The notes under the pieces are model-generated. The model did not search any database. It saw only the letters and a program-made list of their open reading frames with translations, and had not been told where the DNA came from. 35,941 nucleotides of DNA from Pirellulales bacterium (GTDB lineage: Bacteria > Planctomycetota > Planctomycetia > Pirellulales > UBA7805), in the NCBI GenBank assembly GCA_030751095.1, contig JASMGX010000015.1, forward strand, positions 1-35,941. The letters are read 5' to 3'. Below, piece by piece: positions 1-7,320 of the stretch. Both the position numbers and the translations under genes were made by a program. Within the stretch, counting starts at the first letter, position 1. Each line of letters opens with the position of its first letter.

Positions 1-1110
1 ATTCGGATCCGGTATCAAACGGCTGTAAAGGCGAGTCTTTGTGTAACTGTCACCCCATACAGGAACTCCAAGAACGTAATTGTTGATCTCACCGGCCTCT
101 TCCTGTTCCGCGGGAAGCATTCGGTTAATGAATTCACTGCTCGCTGCAATGCGAAGGTTTGCATTGCGATAATGCATCTCCAACGCTTCACCCAATTGGC
201 GCTGTTCTTCCGCCTCTGAGCAAATTAGCGTTTTGATGGCTTCCGCTATATTGGCCGCATCGCTACCGAGTTGCGTATACTCGTACTGTTCGATCGCGGC
301 TAGTAGGCCGGATACATCGACCGGTTGAGGGTTTTCCTTGGTTTGAGCAGCCGGGTCACCAACGTAGGAAACTGCCAAAAATGGATTGTGAGGATCGGAA
401 ACCAAGTGGGGCGCGTTGCGTGCCAATTGATGGACAGCCTGCCAGATATCGATGCGGCGCAAAATATCGTATGCAACTACATTAAGTTGATAATAAAGGG
501 CACCCGACTCAAGCGCGTTGGCAATGCCTGTCGCATCCTTCGCTGCTGTTTGAAGCCTCTCAAACAGTTCGGGTACTTTGGTTTCCGTGAGGCTTTGTGT
601 GGACGCCAGTTCGGCCAGCAACTCCAGGGTCTTGTCCGCCCATTGCTCTGTTTTCTCATTCCTCTTTAGTAGTTTAAGCCGTGAAGAGAGTTTGGCGCAA
701 TGGGGCCAAAGCGTGGCGTTCCACTGGGGTGCCGGATCTTTTCGCGACAGATCACGACGAAACGCGGCGGTTGGCGGGGCCTTTTCGTTTTGAATGTGTA
801 CCTGGATAAGATCTTCGGCAGGTCCTATTATTTTCAGACCCGAAAAGGCGGTCCCTTCAACGGGTGAGCGTGGCACTTGTTCGCTGCTGGCGATTTGCGA
901 CGAAGATACGTCGCGCATGAGAACCGGAGTGGCTACCGGAGACGATTGCGCAGTCGTTTGTTTTTTTGAGGTTTGATTCCCAAGTGGTTCAATGGGATGC
1001 CGGCCGTGCTGCCGATGCCACGATAGGGGTACAAAAATACCCAGCACAAAAACAAAAGCCAGGAGCAGCAGATGGGGCCATCGGACTTTATTCTGTTGGG
1101 ATTCGTTCAT
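1..1110 (-). CDS. Membrane-anchored protein of unknown function (partial, runs off left edge)
   Basis: The reading frame is open from an ATG at 1110 to the window edge (370 codons, no stop). It is missing from the ORF track because its end lies outside. I do not recognise a family. Residues about 9-31 form one hydrophobic helix (LLLLAFVFVLGIFVPLSW) after a short polar N-terminus, so it is a signal anchor. Next comes a Ser/Thr/Gln-rich linker to about residue 100, then a mostly helical, presumably periplasmic region rich in Gln, Glu and Ala. No cysteine motif or catalytic signature is evident. The ATG lies in an ATGA overlap with the upstream minus-strand frame ending at 1107, which suggests translational coupling. 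The plus-strand ORFs drawn here (325-669, 578-793 and others) are shadows. The frame is clear; the function is unknown. Confidence 0.75.
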   Translation of the reverse strand, partial: MNESQQNKVRWPHLLLLAFVFVLGIFVPLSWHRQHGRHPIEPLGNQTSKKQTTAQSSPVATPVLMRDVSSSQIASSEQVPRSPVEGTAFSGLKIIGPAEDLIQVHIQNEKAPPTAAFRRDLSRKDPAPQWNATLWPHCAKLSSRLKLLKRNEKTEQWADKTLELLAELASTQSLTETKVPELFERLQTAAKDATGIANALESGALYYQLNVVAYDILRRIDIWQAVHQLARNAPHLVSDPHNPFLAVSYVGDPAAQTKENPQPVDVSGLLAAIEQYEYTQLGSDAANIAEAIKTLICSEAEEQRQLGEALEMHYRNANLRIAASSEFINRMLPAEQEEAGEINNYVLGVPVWGDSYTKTRLYSRLIPDPN

Positions 1111-1347
1111 GCTCGATTCTTTCCGGCGAAAACGGCAAGTTCCAAAGGGAGGCCGTTATCCTTTAAGAATCGGTCAAATGCTGTCGCTGGGTCGAAGGTT
1201 TCAAAGAAACCAGATGAGCGATATTCCCATAAATGGCCATATCGCCGGGTCCGGCGATAATTTGTACGGTTTGTTCGGATTTTTATGCGATTCAGATTGG
1301 GCGTTCCCGCCGCCGTCCGGCTCGGGAGGAGAACGAAACCCGAACAT
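1107..1347 (-). other. Possible small or frameshifted gene between the cupin and the left-edge gene
   Basis: About 240 bases separate the cupin stop (1348) from the next ATG (1110). Two frames look protein-like. One starts with an ATG at 1347, directly after and in frame with the cupin stop, and runs 48 codons, ending in a hydrophobic stretch (AIWPFMGISLIWFL). The other is the tail of the ORF-track frame 1107-1499 (ETFDPATAFDRFLKDNGLPL), which ends in an ATGA overlap with the next gene. A single frame change would join a membrane-helix N-terminus to this tail. This could be one gene broken by a frameshift or sequencing error, or two chance frames. No family is recognised. Confidence 0.3.
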
Positions 1348-1740
1348 TCATGGCGAGGAGTCCGCGGCGGGAGGTTCATCCTCAAGGAGGATCGTGTCGT
1401 TGTCCTCATAGGCCGGAACACAGCAACAGAGGAATTTAAGGGGTAGGGGATGCGTATTGATGATCTGGTGCCGTTTGCCGGGGGGAATGGCAACGGCATC
1501 GCCGGGGCCTACATCCGCTTTTTCCGACTCTATTTGAATCTCTCCCCGACCCTCGAGGATGTAGTAGATTTCCTCCGTGTGTGGATGTCGATGGGAAGTT
1601 GTCGCGCAACGGGGAGCAAGACGAGCTTCGGCCAAACTCTGTTTTTGTATGCAAGAGTTACGATAGGCCAAAAGTTCTCGGATTTCAGACCCGTCTTTTG
1701 TGGTAAAAACGGGTACCCGATCAATATTGTGAATGTCCAT
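1348..1740 (-). CDS. Small single-domain cupin protein
   Basis: This 130-residue protein is one Cupin_2-type beta-barrel. The metal-binding motif 1 region is visible as HRHPHTEEIYYILEGRGEI (about residues 50-68), and motif 2 as PGDAVAIPPGKRHQIINT (about 79-96). The two His in HRHPH, the Glu after them and the His in KRHQI are the usual metal ligands, so metal binding is likely. Small cupins of this kind include sugar isomerases, dioxygenases and ligand sensors, and the sequence alone does not choose among them. The start ATG at 1740 is taken from the ORF; an AAGGAG lies about 16 bases upstream, longer than usual spacing. It lies 73 bases downstream of rsmD on the same strand and may share its transcript. 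Confidence 0.82.
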   Translation of the reverse strand: MDIHNIDRVPVFTTKDGSEIRELLAYRNSCIQKQSLAEARLAPRCATTSHRHPHTEEIYYILEGRGEIQIESEKADVGPGDAVAIPPGKRHQIINTHPLPLKFLCCCVPAYEDNDTILLEDEPPAADSSP

Positions 1741-1813
1741 GGATGAAATGTTCGCTCTCCTTAGTTGGCAGTGCTGTTATTGTGTTTGGAAATCTATTGG
1801 GAGTGGACTGCCG

Positions 1814-2467
1814 CTAACATTCGGTAGATGCCATTTTTCGGTACATAGCAATCGTCGCCGGCGGATAGTGACGCACATCCCAATTGGGCGCATCGGGAAG
1901 TTGGTTTGGAACAAAGCGGTCATCGGCTTCCACGGCAATCGAACTGCCCTCAGGAGACTGTTGTACAAAGTGAGATATTAATCCCAGCATTTGTTCCGAT
2001 TGATCCACATAAAAATCGTAAGGTGGCGAACAGAGCACCAGCCAGGGAGTCGTGGGTAGATCCGGGTTTGTTCGAATCCAGACAAAGGCGTTCGCTCGCG
2101 TTACGGTACACTCCTGGGTAACTCCTAAGTGTTCGATATTTTTCTCAATTACATCGGCGGTTGGAAAGTGCCGTTCTACAAACGTAGCACCCGGAGCGCC
2201 ACGGCTGATCGCTTCGAGTCCGAGTGCACCGGTTCCTGCAAACAGATCTATCGCATGCATCTCTTTCACACCCGGGCCGATGAGATTGAAGATAGCCTCC
2301 CGCACGCGATGCTTCATCGGTCTCGTGATGGGATCGCCATGATAGATCAGCTTGTGTCCCCGAAATCGCCCTCCCACGATCCGTAAAGGCATCGGTGCAG
2401 GAGCCATTTCTGAGAGTTGTTTTTTATTTCTCGCCATTGCTGATGGTCCATTGCCGGATCTGGCCAT
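1814..2467 (-). CDS. rsmD: 16S rRNA (guanine(966)-N2)-methyltransferase RsmD
   Basis: RsmD methylates N2 of G966 in 16S rRNA of the small subunit, using S-adenosylmethionine. The protein shows the family order: LRIVGGRFRGHKL near the start, then RPMKHRVREAIFNLIG, then the SAM-binding motif DLFAGTGALGLEAISRGA, then FVERHFPTADVIEKNI. The catalytic motif IV reads CSPPYDF, where most family members have DPPF or DPPY; the Pro-Pro-aromatic core is kept. Length (217 residues) is close to the usual 180-200 plus a polar N-terminal tail. The tail contains further Met codons (2437, 2407, 2392), none with a clear ribosome binding site, so translation may start inside it; MPLRIVGG at 2392 best matches the family N-terminus. 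It is divergent from the cyclophilin gene across a 254-base gap. Confidence 0.9.
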   Translation of the reverse strand: MARSGNGPSAMARNKKQLSEMAPAPMPLRIVGGRFRGHKLIYHGDPITRPMKHRVREAIFNLIGPGVKEMHAIDLFAGTGALGLEAISRGAPGATFVERHFPTADVIEKNIEHLGVTQECTVTRANAFVWIRTNPDLPTTPWLVLCSPPYDFYVDQSEQMLGLISHFVQQSPEGSSIAVEADDRFVPNQLPDAPNWDVRHYPPATIAMYRKMASTEC

Positions 2468-2658
2468 TGTCAGAGTCGAGCCATTTTACCGCCCCGATTA
2501 TCTGCCGACGAGACAGGGCAGATCGGTTGCCCGATGGTGTTTTGATTCGGTCTGCGTCTGGAGATTAGTGTCGATTAAGCACTCAGGTGCGTTTCCCCCT
2601 CGGGATTCCCCATCTGCTTTGAAGGGCGTGTTGATATTGAACGTCAGATATTAAACTG

Positions 2659-2688
2659 TTGTTAACACCTGTAATTGTCTTCTTTATA
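2659..2688 (+). promoter_or_regulatory. Possible sigma70-like promoter for the cyclophilin gene
   Basis: TTGTTA and TTTATA are separated by 18 bases within an AT-rich stretch, and the -10 box ends 33 bases before the ATG at 2722. Matched by eye only. Confidence 0.3.
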
Positions 2689-2721
2689 TTTCAGTAGAAA
2701 AGCGCGTTTGGAACAATCGAA

Positions 2722-3867
2722 ATGTTTAGATCATGCCTGTTTCTCATAGTCGTTCTCTCTGGCCTGCCGGGACTGGCAGAGGCTCTCGAGAGTGCGCCCG
2801 ATGATTATCAAGCCGCACTAGGCCAATGGAAACAGCATGTGCAGCAGGTCCAGCAACTGCGTGACAAAATGCAAAATGCCGTTGGTGATCAGCGATCATC
2901 CCTCGAGCGGCAATATGTTACTGCCATCGAAGAGGGAGAAGAAGCACTCGCGCAGTTTACTGCTGCGGCCGAGAACCAGCTGTCTCGAGATAGCGATCAT
3001 CAGGAAGAGGCGGAGAAATTTCTCCGCGCCCGCCTTTTGGATTTAATGGCCCGAGACGATTTTGAACCGATGCTGCATATTAGTCAGACGCTGATTGATC
3101 ACGGTACCCAGACGACGGATGTGTATGAGGCCGCAGCGATCGCTGCCTACATGAACCATCAGACACAACTTGCAACGGGCTATCTCCAAGAGGCTGAAAA
3201 AAAGGGAGTCGTTAGTAACAGCACCCGGCAGCTTCTAATGAATATCCCTTATCTGGAAAAGGCCTGGAGTGAAGAGAAGCGTGTGCGCGAAGCCGAAGCG
3301 GCGGCAGACGATCTGCCTCGCGTGCGGCTTTCGACGTCTAAGGGAGATGTGGTTGTTGAGCTGTTTGAAAACGAAGCCCCCCTATCGGTAGCAAACTTTG
3401 TCCATCTGGTCGATCAAGGATTTTACGATGGTTTGAGTTTTCACCGGGTACTTCCCCACTACGTGGCGCAGGGTGGATGTCCCAAAGGTGATGGAACGGG
3501 CGGGCCGGGTTATACAATACCGAGTGAAGCGGATGGCGAAAATTACCGCCGACATTTCCGCGGTAGCATGAGTATGGCCAAAACATCGGAGCCCGATTCG
3601 GGGGGCTCTCAATTCTTTTTTGCTTTTGTACCTCTTCGGCAGTTGGATGGTGAGTATACGGTGTTTGGCCGAATCCTTGAGGGTATGGATGTGCTGGGAA
3701 AACTCCAACGACGCAATCCGGAAAACCCGAATGCTCCGTCGCCGGATCGTATTCTCAAAGCGGTCGTCGAGCGGCGACGGGATCACGAGTATCGGCCCAC
3801 AACCGCTTCCAAAAAGCCTCTCGACAACTCGGCGCAAAGTAGCGATGCCAAGGCGGATCCGCGTTAG
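2722..3867 (+). CDS. Secreted cyclophilin-type peptidyl-prolyl cis-trans isomerase with long N-terminal helical region
   Basis: The enzyme should speed cis-trans isomerisation of X-Pro bonds in exported proteins. Residues 1-21 are a signal peptide (CLFLIVVLSGLPGLAEA). Residues about 30-195 are a helical, Gln/Glu/Ala-rich region of unknown role. Residues about 200-355 are the cyclophilin domain. It shows STSKGDVVVELFENEAP, the catalytic FHRV, GGSQFFF, and LDGEYTVFGRI. The conserved Trp of eukaryotic cyclophilins is absent, as in many bacterial members. The last 25 residues are polar and Lys/Ser-rich. At 381 residues it is about twice the size of a minimal bacterial cyclophilin because of the N-terminal region. 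Its TAG overlaps the nadA stop on the opposite strand by four bases. The isomerase call is firm; export is inferred from the signal peptide. Confidence 0.9.
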   Translation: MFRSCLFLIVVLSGLPGLAEALESAPDDYQAALGQWKQHVQQVQQLRDKMQNAVGDQRSSLERQYVTAIEEGEEALAQFTAAAENQLSRDSDHQEEAEKFLRARLLDLMARDDFEPMLHISQTLIDHGTQTTDVYEAAAIAAYMNHQTQLATGYLQEAEKKGVVSNSTRQLLMNIPYLEKAWSEEKRVREAEAAADDLPRVRLSTSKGDVVVELFENEAPLSVANFVHLVDQGFYDGLSFHRVLPHYVAQGGCPKGDGTGGPGYTIPSEADGENYRRHFRGSMSMAKTSEPDSGGSQFFFAFVPLRQLDGEYTVFGRILEGMDVLGKLQRRNPENPNAPSPDRILKAVVERRRDHEYRPTTASKKPLDNSAQSSDAKADPR

Positions 3868-5003
3868 CTGAGGGCCAGCATCCGATTGAGTGCCTCAAGG
3901 GACCATCGGGAGGTCTCGTGATCGACCTCAATCAATCCGACAGGTGTCCCCGCGGCCAGATTTTCTAGAGACCAGCAAAGATGGGGCAGATCGATGCGAT
4001 ACATAGTGGCGCACATGCAGACGATTGGCGAGAGGAAATGGATTTCCTGTTCGGGATGCTCCTGCTGAAGACGATTCACCAGATGAAGTTCGGTACCGAT
4101 CGCCCATTTTGTGCCCGGGGGAGCGGCACAGACAGTTTCAATGATTTTTCCAGTCGATCCCGATTCATCTGCGGCCTCAAAGACTTCTAACGGGCATTCT
4201 GGGTGGACCAGAATTTTTATCCCGGGATATTTTTCTCGAAATTGTTGAATGTGTGTCGTTGTGAATATCTGGTGGACACTGCAATGTCCTTTCCACAACA
4301 AGACCCGACTCGACTCCAACGCAGCGAGGCTGTTGCCGCCACGAATCTCGGCATAGGGATCCCAAAGTGGCATCTGATCGAGTTCGATGCCCATTGCTCG
4401 GGCCGTATTCCTGCCGAGGTGCTGGTCTGGAAAAAACAGAACACGGCGCGTTTGTTCCAGTGCCCACTTGAGTACCGCTGCCGCGTTACTGGAGGTACAG
4501 ACGACTCCTCCATGACGACCACAAAAGGCCTTGAGCGAAGCAGCCGAGTTGATGTAGGTCACCGGTGTGATTTCATTAGTGTCGATCGCCTCGGCTAATT
4601 CCTCCCATGCCGCTTCCACTTGATCAATCTCTGCCATATCGGCCATCGAGCAACCGGCCGCCATGTCTGGAAGCACAACAGAGATCCGCTGGCCATCCCG
4701 CTGGGCCAATGTTTTGGATTGGTTTGCCAGAATGTCTGCGGTCTCCGCCATGAAATGAACCCCGCAAAAAACAATGGCCCGACACGCATCGCTAGCGGCT
4801 GCCATCTGGCTCAGTCGCAGCGAGTCACCACGGATATCGCTATGTGCGATGACCTCATCCTGCTGATAATGATGGCCCAGAATCAAAAGTTTTCGTCCCA
4901 AATCAGCGCGAACACTATCAATGCGGCTGGAAAGCTCGTTGTTGCTCAGCTGCCTGTAGGGCTCAAGTTCGTACACAGGTGCTGCTTCGATTCCGCTTGC
5001 CAT
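3864..5003 (-). CDS. nadA: Quinolinate synthase NadA
   Basis: NadA condenses iminoaspartate with dihydroxyacetone phosphate to quinolinate in de novo NAD synthesis and carries an oxygen-sensitive 4Fe-4S cluster. The 379-residue protein has the family start LGHHYQQDEVIAHSDIRGDS. The three expected cluster cysteines are seen in IVFCGVHFMAE, GVVCTSSNAA and, near the end, CMCATMYRIDLPHL. Other family blocks are FPDQHLGRNTA and VHPECPLEVFEAAD. The ATG at 5003 is preceded by AGGA about nine bases upstream, which supports this start. nadB and nadC are not in the window. The gene converges on the cyclophilin gene with overlapping stops. Length and motifs are normal. Confidence 0.95.
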   Translation of the reverse strand: MASGIEAAPVYELEPYRQLSNNELSSRIDSVRADLGRKLLILGHHYQQDEVIAHSDIRGDSLRLSQMAAASDACRAIVFCGVHFMAETADILANQSKTLAQRDGQRISVVLPDMAAGCSMADMAEIDQVEAAWEELAEAIDTNEITPVTYINSAASLKAFCGRHGGVVCTSSNAAAVLKWALEQTRRVLFFPDQHLGRNTARAMGIELDQMPLWDPYAEIRGGNSLAALESSRVLLWKGHCSVHQIFTTTHIQQFREKYPGIKILVHPECPLEVFEAADESGSTGKIIETVCAAPPGTKWAIGTELHLVNRLQQEHPEQEIHFLSPIVCMCATMYRIDLPHLCWSLENLAAGTPVGLIEVDHETSRWSLEALNRMLALS

Positions 5004-5338
5004 CCTATTTTGTCCTAAGCAGCCGACCGGGAAGGGCTGTCATTTAAAGCCTCTAAAGCGTTCTTTGAATTTTGAAGGGGGTGTTTCTTCAAATGCCGAG
5101 ATATCTCACTATTGTATGCGTTGAAGTGCTCTGTGGGGTAGCCATCTGAAAAAGTTTCACAGCCAAGAATCAGGATTCTAGTTGGGTGGACGGCTACATT
5201 TTTCCCGTAAGGGCAGAGAGGCGATCCCGCATGATGGCATAGGACCAAGAAAGAATTACTAAGAATACAGACTTGGCGAAGGTCAAAGGATGCGGGATAA
5301 TCGCGTGCTCAAAATGTCTTGGCGACGAGGATGGTGCA
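5004..5338. other. Intergenic region between divergent nadA and pabA/trpG
   Basis: This 335-base gap separates two divergent genes. On the plus strand it holds a good promoter match (5273-5301) and a GAGG ribosome site (5327-5330) for the amidotransferase. The minus-strand ORF 5015-5248 (77 codons, TTG start, no ribosome site, no recognised family) is probably chance, though it would lie 11 bases upstream of nadA. Nothing else is seen. Confidence 0.5.
5273..5301 (+). promoter_or_regulatory. Sigma70-like promoter for pabA-moeA
   Basis: TTGGCG and GATAAT are separated by exactly 17 bases. The expected transcript start is near 5308, about 30 bases before the ATG at 5339. The boxes lie inside the N-terminus predicted by the ORF track (5273 start), so if the promoter is real that longer protein cannot be made from it. 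Confidence 0.5.
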
Positions 5339-5926
5339 ATGATTCTGTTAATCGACAACTACGATTCCTTTACGTACAACTTGGTACAGCGCCTTGGCGA
5401 GCATGATCCGAGTTTGGAAATTGTCGTCCATCGAAACGACAAAATCTCAGTGGCTGACATTATCGCCTTGGCACCGAGTCATGTTATTATCTCTCCCGGA
5501 CCTTGCACACCTAATGAAGCAGGTATTTCACTCGAGGCTGCCCGCCAATTAGCTGGAAAAATACCACTCTTGGGCGTCTGTCTCGGGCATCAGTCGATTG
5601 CCCAGGCGTTTGGAGCCAGCATTGTGCGTGCGGGGCGTTTGATGCACGGCAAAACAGATCAGATTTATCACGACCAATCTGGGCTTTTTACCGGTTTGCC
5701 GAACCCGATTATAGCCACCCGTTACCACAGTTTGATTATCGATCCTCCATCGCTGAGTGACGAATTTGAAGTGACCGCCTGGTCCGATGCACCCGATGCA
5801 TCACGTGAGATCATGGGTATTCGCCACCGCCAACACCCGCTCTTTGGGGTACAGTTTCATCCGGAGAGTTTTCTGACTCGGGAGGGCGGCAACATACTCA
5901 GTCAGTTTCTTTTGACAGCGGTTTGA
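5339..5926 (+). CDS. pabA: Glutamine amidotransferase subunit of anthranilate or aminodeoxychorismate synthase (TrpG/PabA)
   Basis: This class I amidotransferase releases ammonia from glutamine for a chorismate-using partner, in tryptophan or folate synthesis. The protein begins [20 protein letters not shown], the family N-terminus. It has the oxyanion-loop motif [15 protein letters not shown], the nucleophile Cys in [16 protein letters not shown], and the His-Glu pair in [12 protein letters not shown] moved the start from 5273 to the ATG at 5339. That ATG has GAGG eight bases upstream and matches the family start, and a promoter-like sequence overlaps the longer version. Length is then 195 residues, normal for the family. 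No trpE or pabB is nearby, so trpG versus pabA cannot be settled; many bacteria use one subunit for both. moeA follows after 46 bases. Confidence 0.93.
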   Translation: MILLIDNYDSFTYNLVQRLGEHDPSLEIVVHRNDKISVADIIALAPSHVIISPGPCTPNEAGISLEAARQLAGKIPLLGVCLGHQSIAQAFGASIVRAGRLMHGKTDQIYHDQSGLFTGLPNPIIATRYHSLIIDPPSLSDEFEVTAWSDAPDASREIMGIRHRQHPLFGVQFHPESFLTREGGNILSQFLLTAV

Positions 5927-5972
5927 TTGGCTTCCGGGCAACAGAATACGTGAACCACCGAGAAATGGCTGA

Positions 5973-7250
5973 ATGATTACCGTTGAACAAGCAACCGAAT
6001 ATGTTGCCCAATATGCCTGGCCCAAGGTTCCTCAGAGTGTGCCCCTTGAAGATGCGCTGAACCGATTTCTCGCAGAGGACATTTTCAGCGATCTTGATGT
6101 TCCCCCGAATGATCAATCGTTAGTCGATGGCTATGCCGTACGAGCGACCGATTTTTCTCAGCGGGTATTTAGAGAAAAAGGGGTAGAGGGCGGTGTCGAG
6201 CTTGAGGTTGTCGAAGAGGTCACTGCCGGGAATGTGCCAGCATCTCGAGTGGAATCGGGGCGAGCGGTTCGCGTGATGACCGGTGTCCGCGTTCCTGATG
6301 GTGCCGATGCGGTAGTCATGGTAGAAGAATCGAGTTGGCAACGGGAAACCGGTCTCCCGCTGGGCGTGGTACATTTCAATACCCGCGAAGTTGTTGTGGG
6401 GCAGAATATTATGCCACGGGCAACATCGGTGCGTTACGGACAACTGGTTTTATCATGCGGAAAGAGAATTCGCCCGGCCGAGATCGCGGTGCTTGCCCAG
6501 GTCGGTCGTACCGATGTGAGGGTGTTTGGACGTCCACAGGTTGCCGTATTGCCTACCGGAAATGAACTCGTCGATGGTGGATTTGTTCCTGGACCTGGAA
6601 AAATTCGTAACACCAACGGTCCCATGCTGATCGCTTGTGGCAGACAACTCGATGCGGATGTGTTGGACCTGGGAATCGGCCGTGACGAACCGCAGCAGTT
6701 GCGGAATTTAATAGAGCGGGGTCTCTCGGCAGATGTTCTGGTACTCTCAGGAGGTGTGTCAGCGGGCACCCTGGATCTCGTTCCCGCGGTGCTTGAGGAA
6801 CTAAAAGTCCGGCAAGTTTTTCATAAGGTCAGCATGAAACCAGGCAAGCCGCTCTGGTTCGGTATAGCGGGCGGTAACAAAGACGATTCCAATGACGATC
6901 GTTCGACGCTGGTATTCGGTCTCCCGGGCAACCCGGTGAGCAGTTTTGTCTGTTTCCATCTGTTCGTCCGTCCCGCGATCAGGCGGCTGTGTGGCCAGGC
7001 GGCTGGCGAGGCCGCCGCTCCAAAATGCTCGGCCCTTCTGGCTCATCCTTTTGAGGTCACTACGGATCGGGCGACCTACCACCCGGCATGGATTGACTGG
7101 TCTGAGACGGGACCGACGATTGCTCCGGTTCTCTGGCATGGGTCGGGAGATAGTCGCGGGTTGGCAGATGCCAATGCGCTGGCTATTTTTCCCGAGGGAG
7201 CACGATATTACGAGGCAGGACAGAGGATTTTTTGCCATCCGTTGGACTAA
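5973..7250 (+). CDS. moeA: Molybdopterin molybdenumtransferase MoeA
   Basis: MoeA inserts molybdate into adenylylated molybdopterin in the last step of molybdenum cofactor synthesis. The 425-residue protein has the family blocks in order: LEDALNRFLAEDIFSDLDVPPNDQS then VDGYAVRA, VTAGNVPA, VRVMTGVRVPDGADAVVMVE, the MoCF/MogA-like block VAVLPTGNELV, the SGGVSAGTLDLVP loop, and FGLPGNPVSSFVCF near the C-terminal beta domain. Length is normal. It is probably co-transcribed with the upstream amidotransferase (46-base gap) and with lnt (70-base gap). The start ATG at 5973 lacks a strong ribosome binding site but matches the family N-terminus. No other molybdenum-cofactor gene is in the window. Confidence 0.94.
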   Translation: MITVEQATEYVAQYAWPKVPQSVPLEDALNRFLAEDIFSDLDVPPNDQSLVDGYAVRATDFSQRVFREKGVEGGVELEVVEEVTAGNVPASRVESGRAVRVMTGVRVPDGADAVVMVEESSWQRETGLPLGVVHFNTREVVVGQNIMPRATSVRYGQLVLSCGKRIRPAEIAVLAQVGRTDVRVFGRPQVAVLPTGNELVDGGFVPGPGKIRNTNGPMLIACGRQLDADVLDLGIGRDEPQQLRNLIERGLSADVLVLSGGVSAGTLDLVPAVLEELKVRQVFHKVSMKPGKPLWFGIAGGNKDDSNDDRSTLVFGLPGNPVSSFVCFHLFVRPAIRRLCGQAAGEAAAPKCSALLAHPFEVTTDRATYHPAWIDWSETGPTIAPVLWHGSGDSRGLADANALAIFPEGARYYEAGQRIFCHPLD

Positions 7251-7320
7251 AAATTCCTCTGGTGGCGAAGCGCTCCCCACTTTAGGCTCTGTGGGTCTGT
7301 TTCTATTCATTGCCGACAGA

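Noticed and set aside
5015-5248. Minus-strand 77-codon ORF upstream of nadA
   Set aside because: TTG start, no ribosome binding site and no recognised family; the region already holds a divergent promoter. Probably chance.
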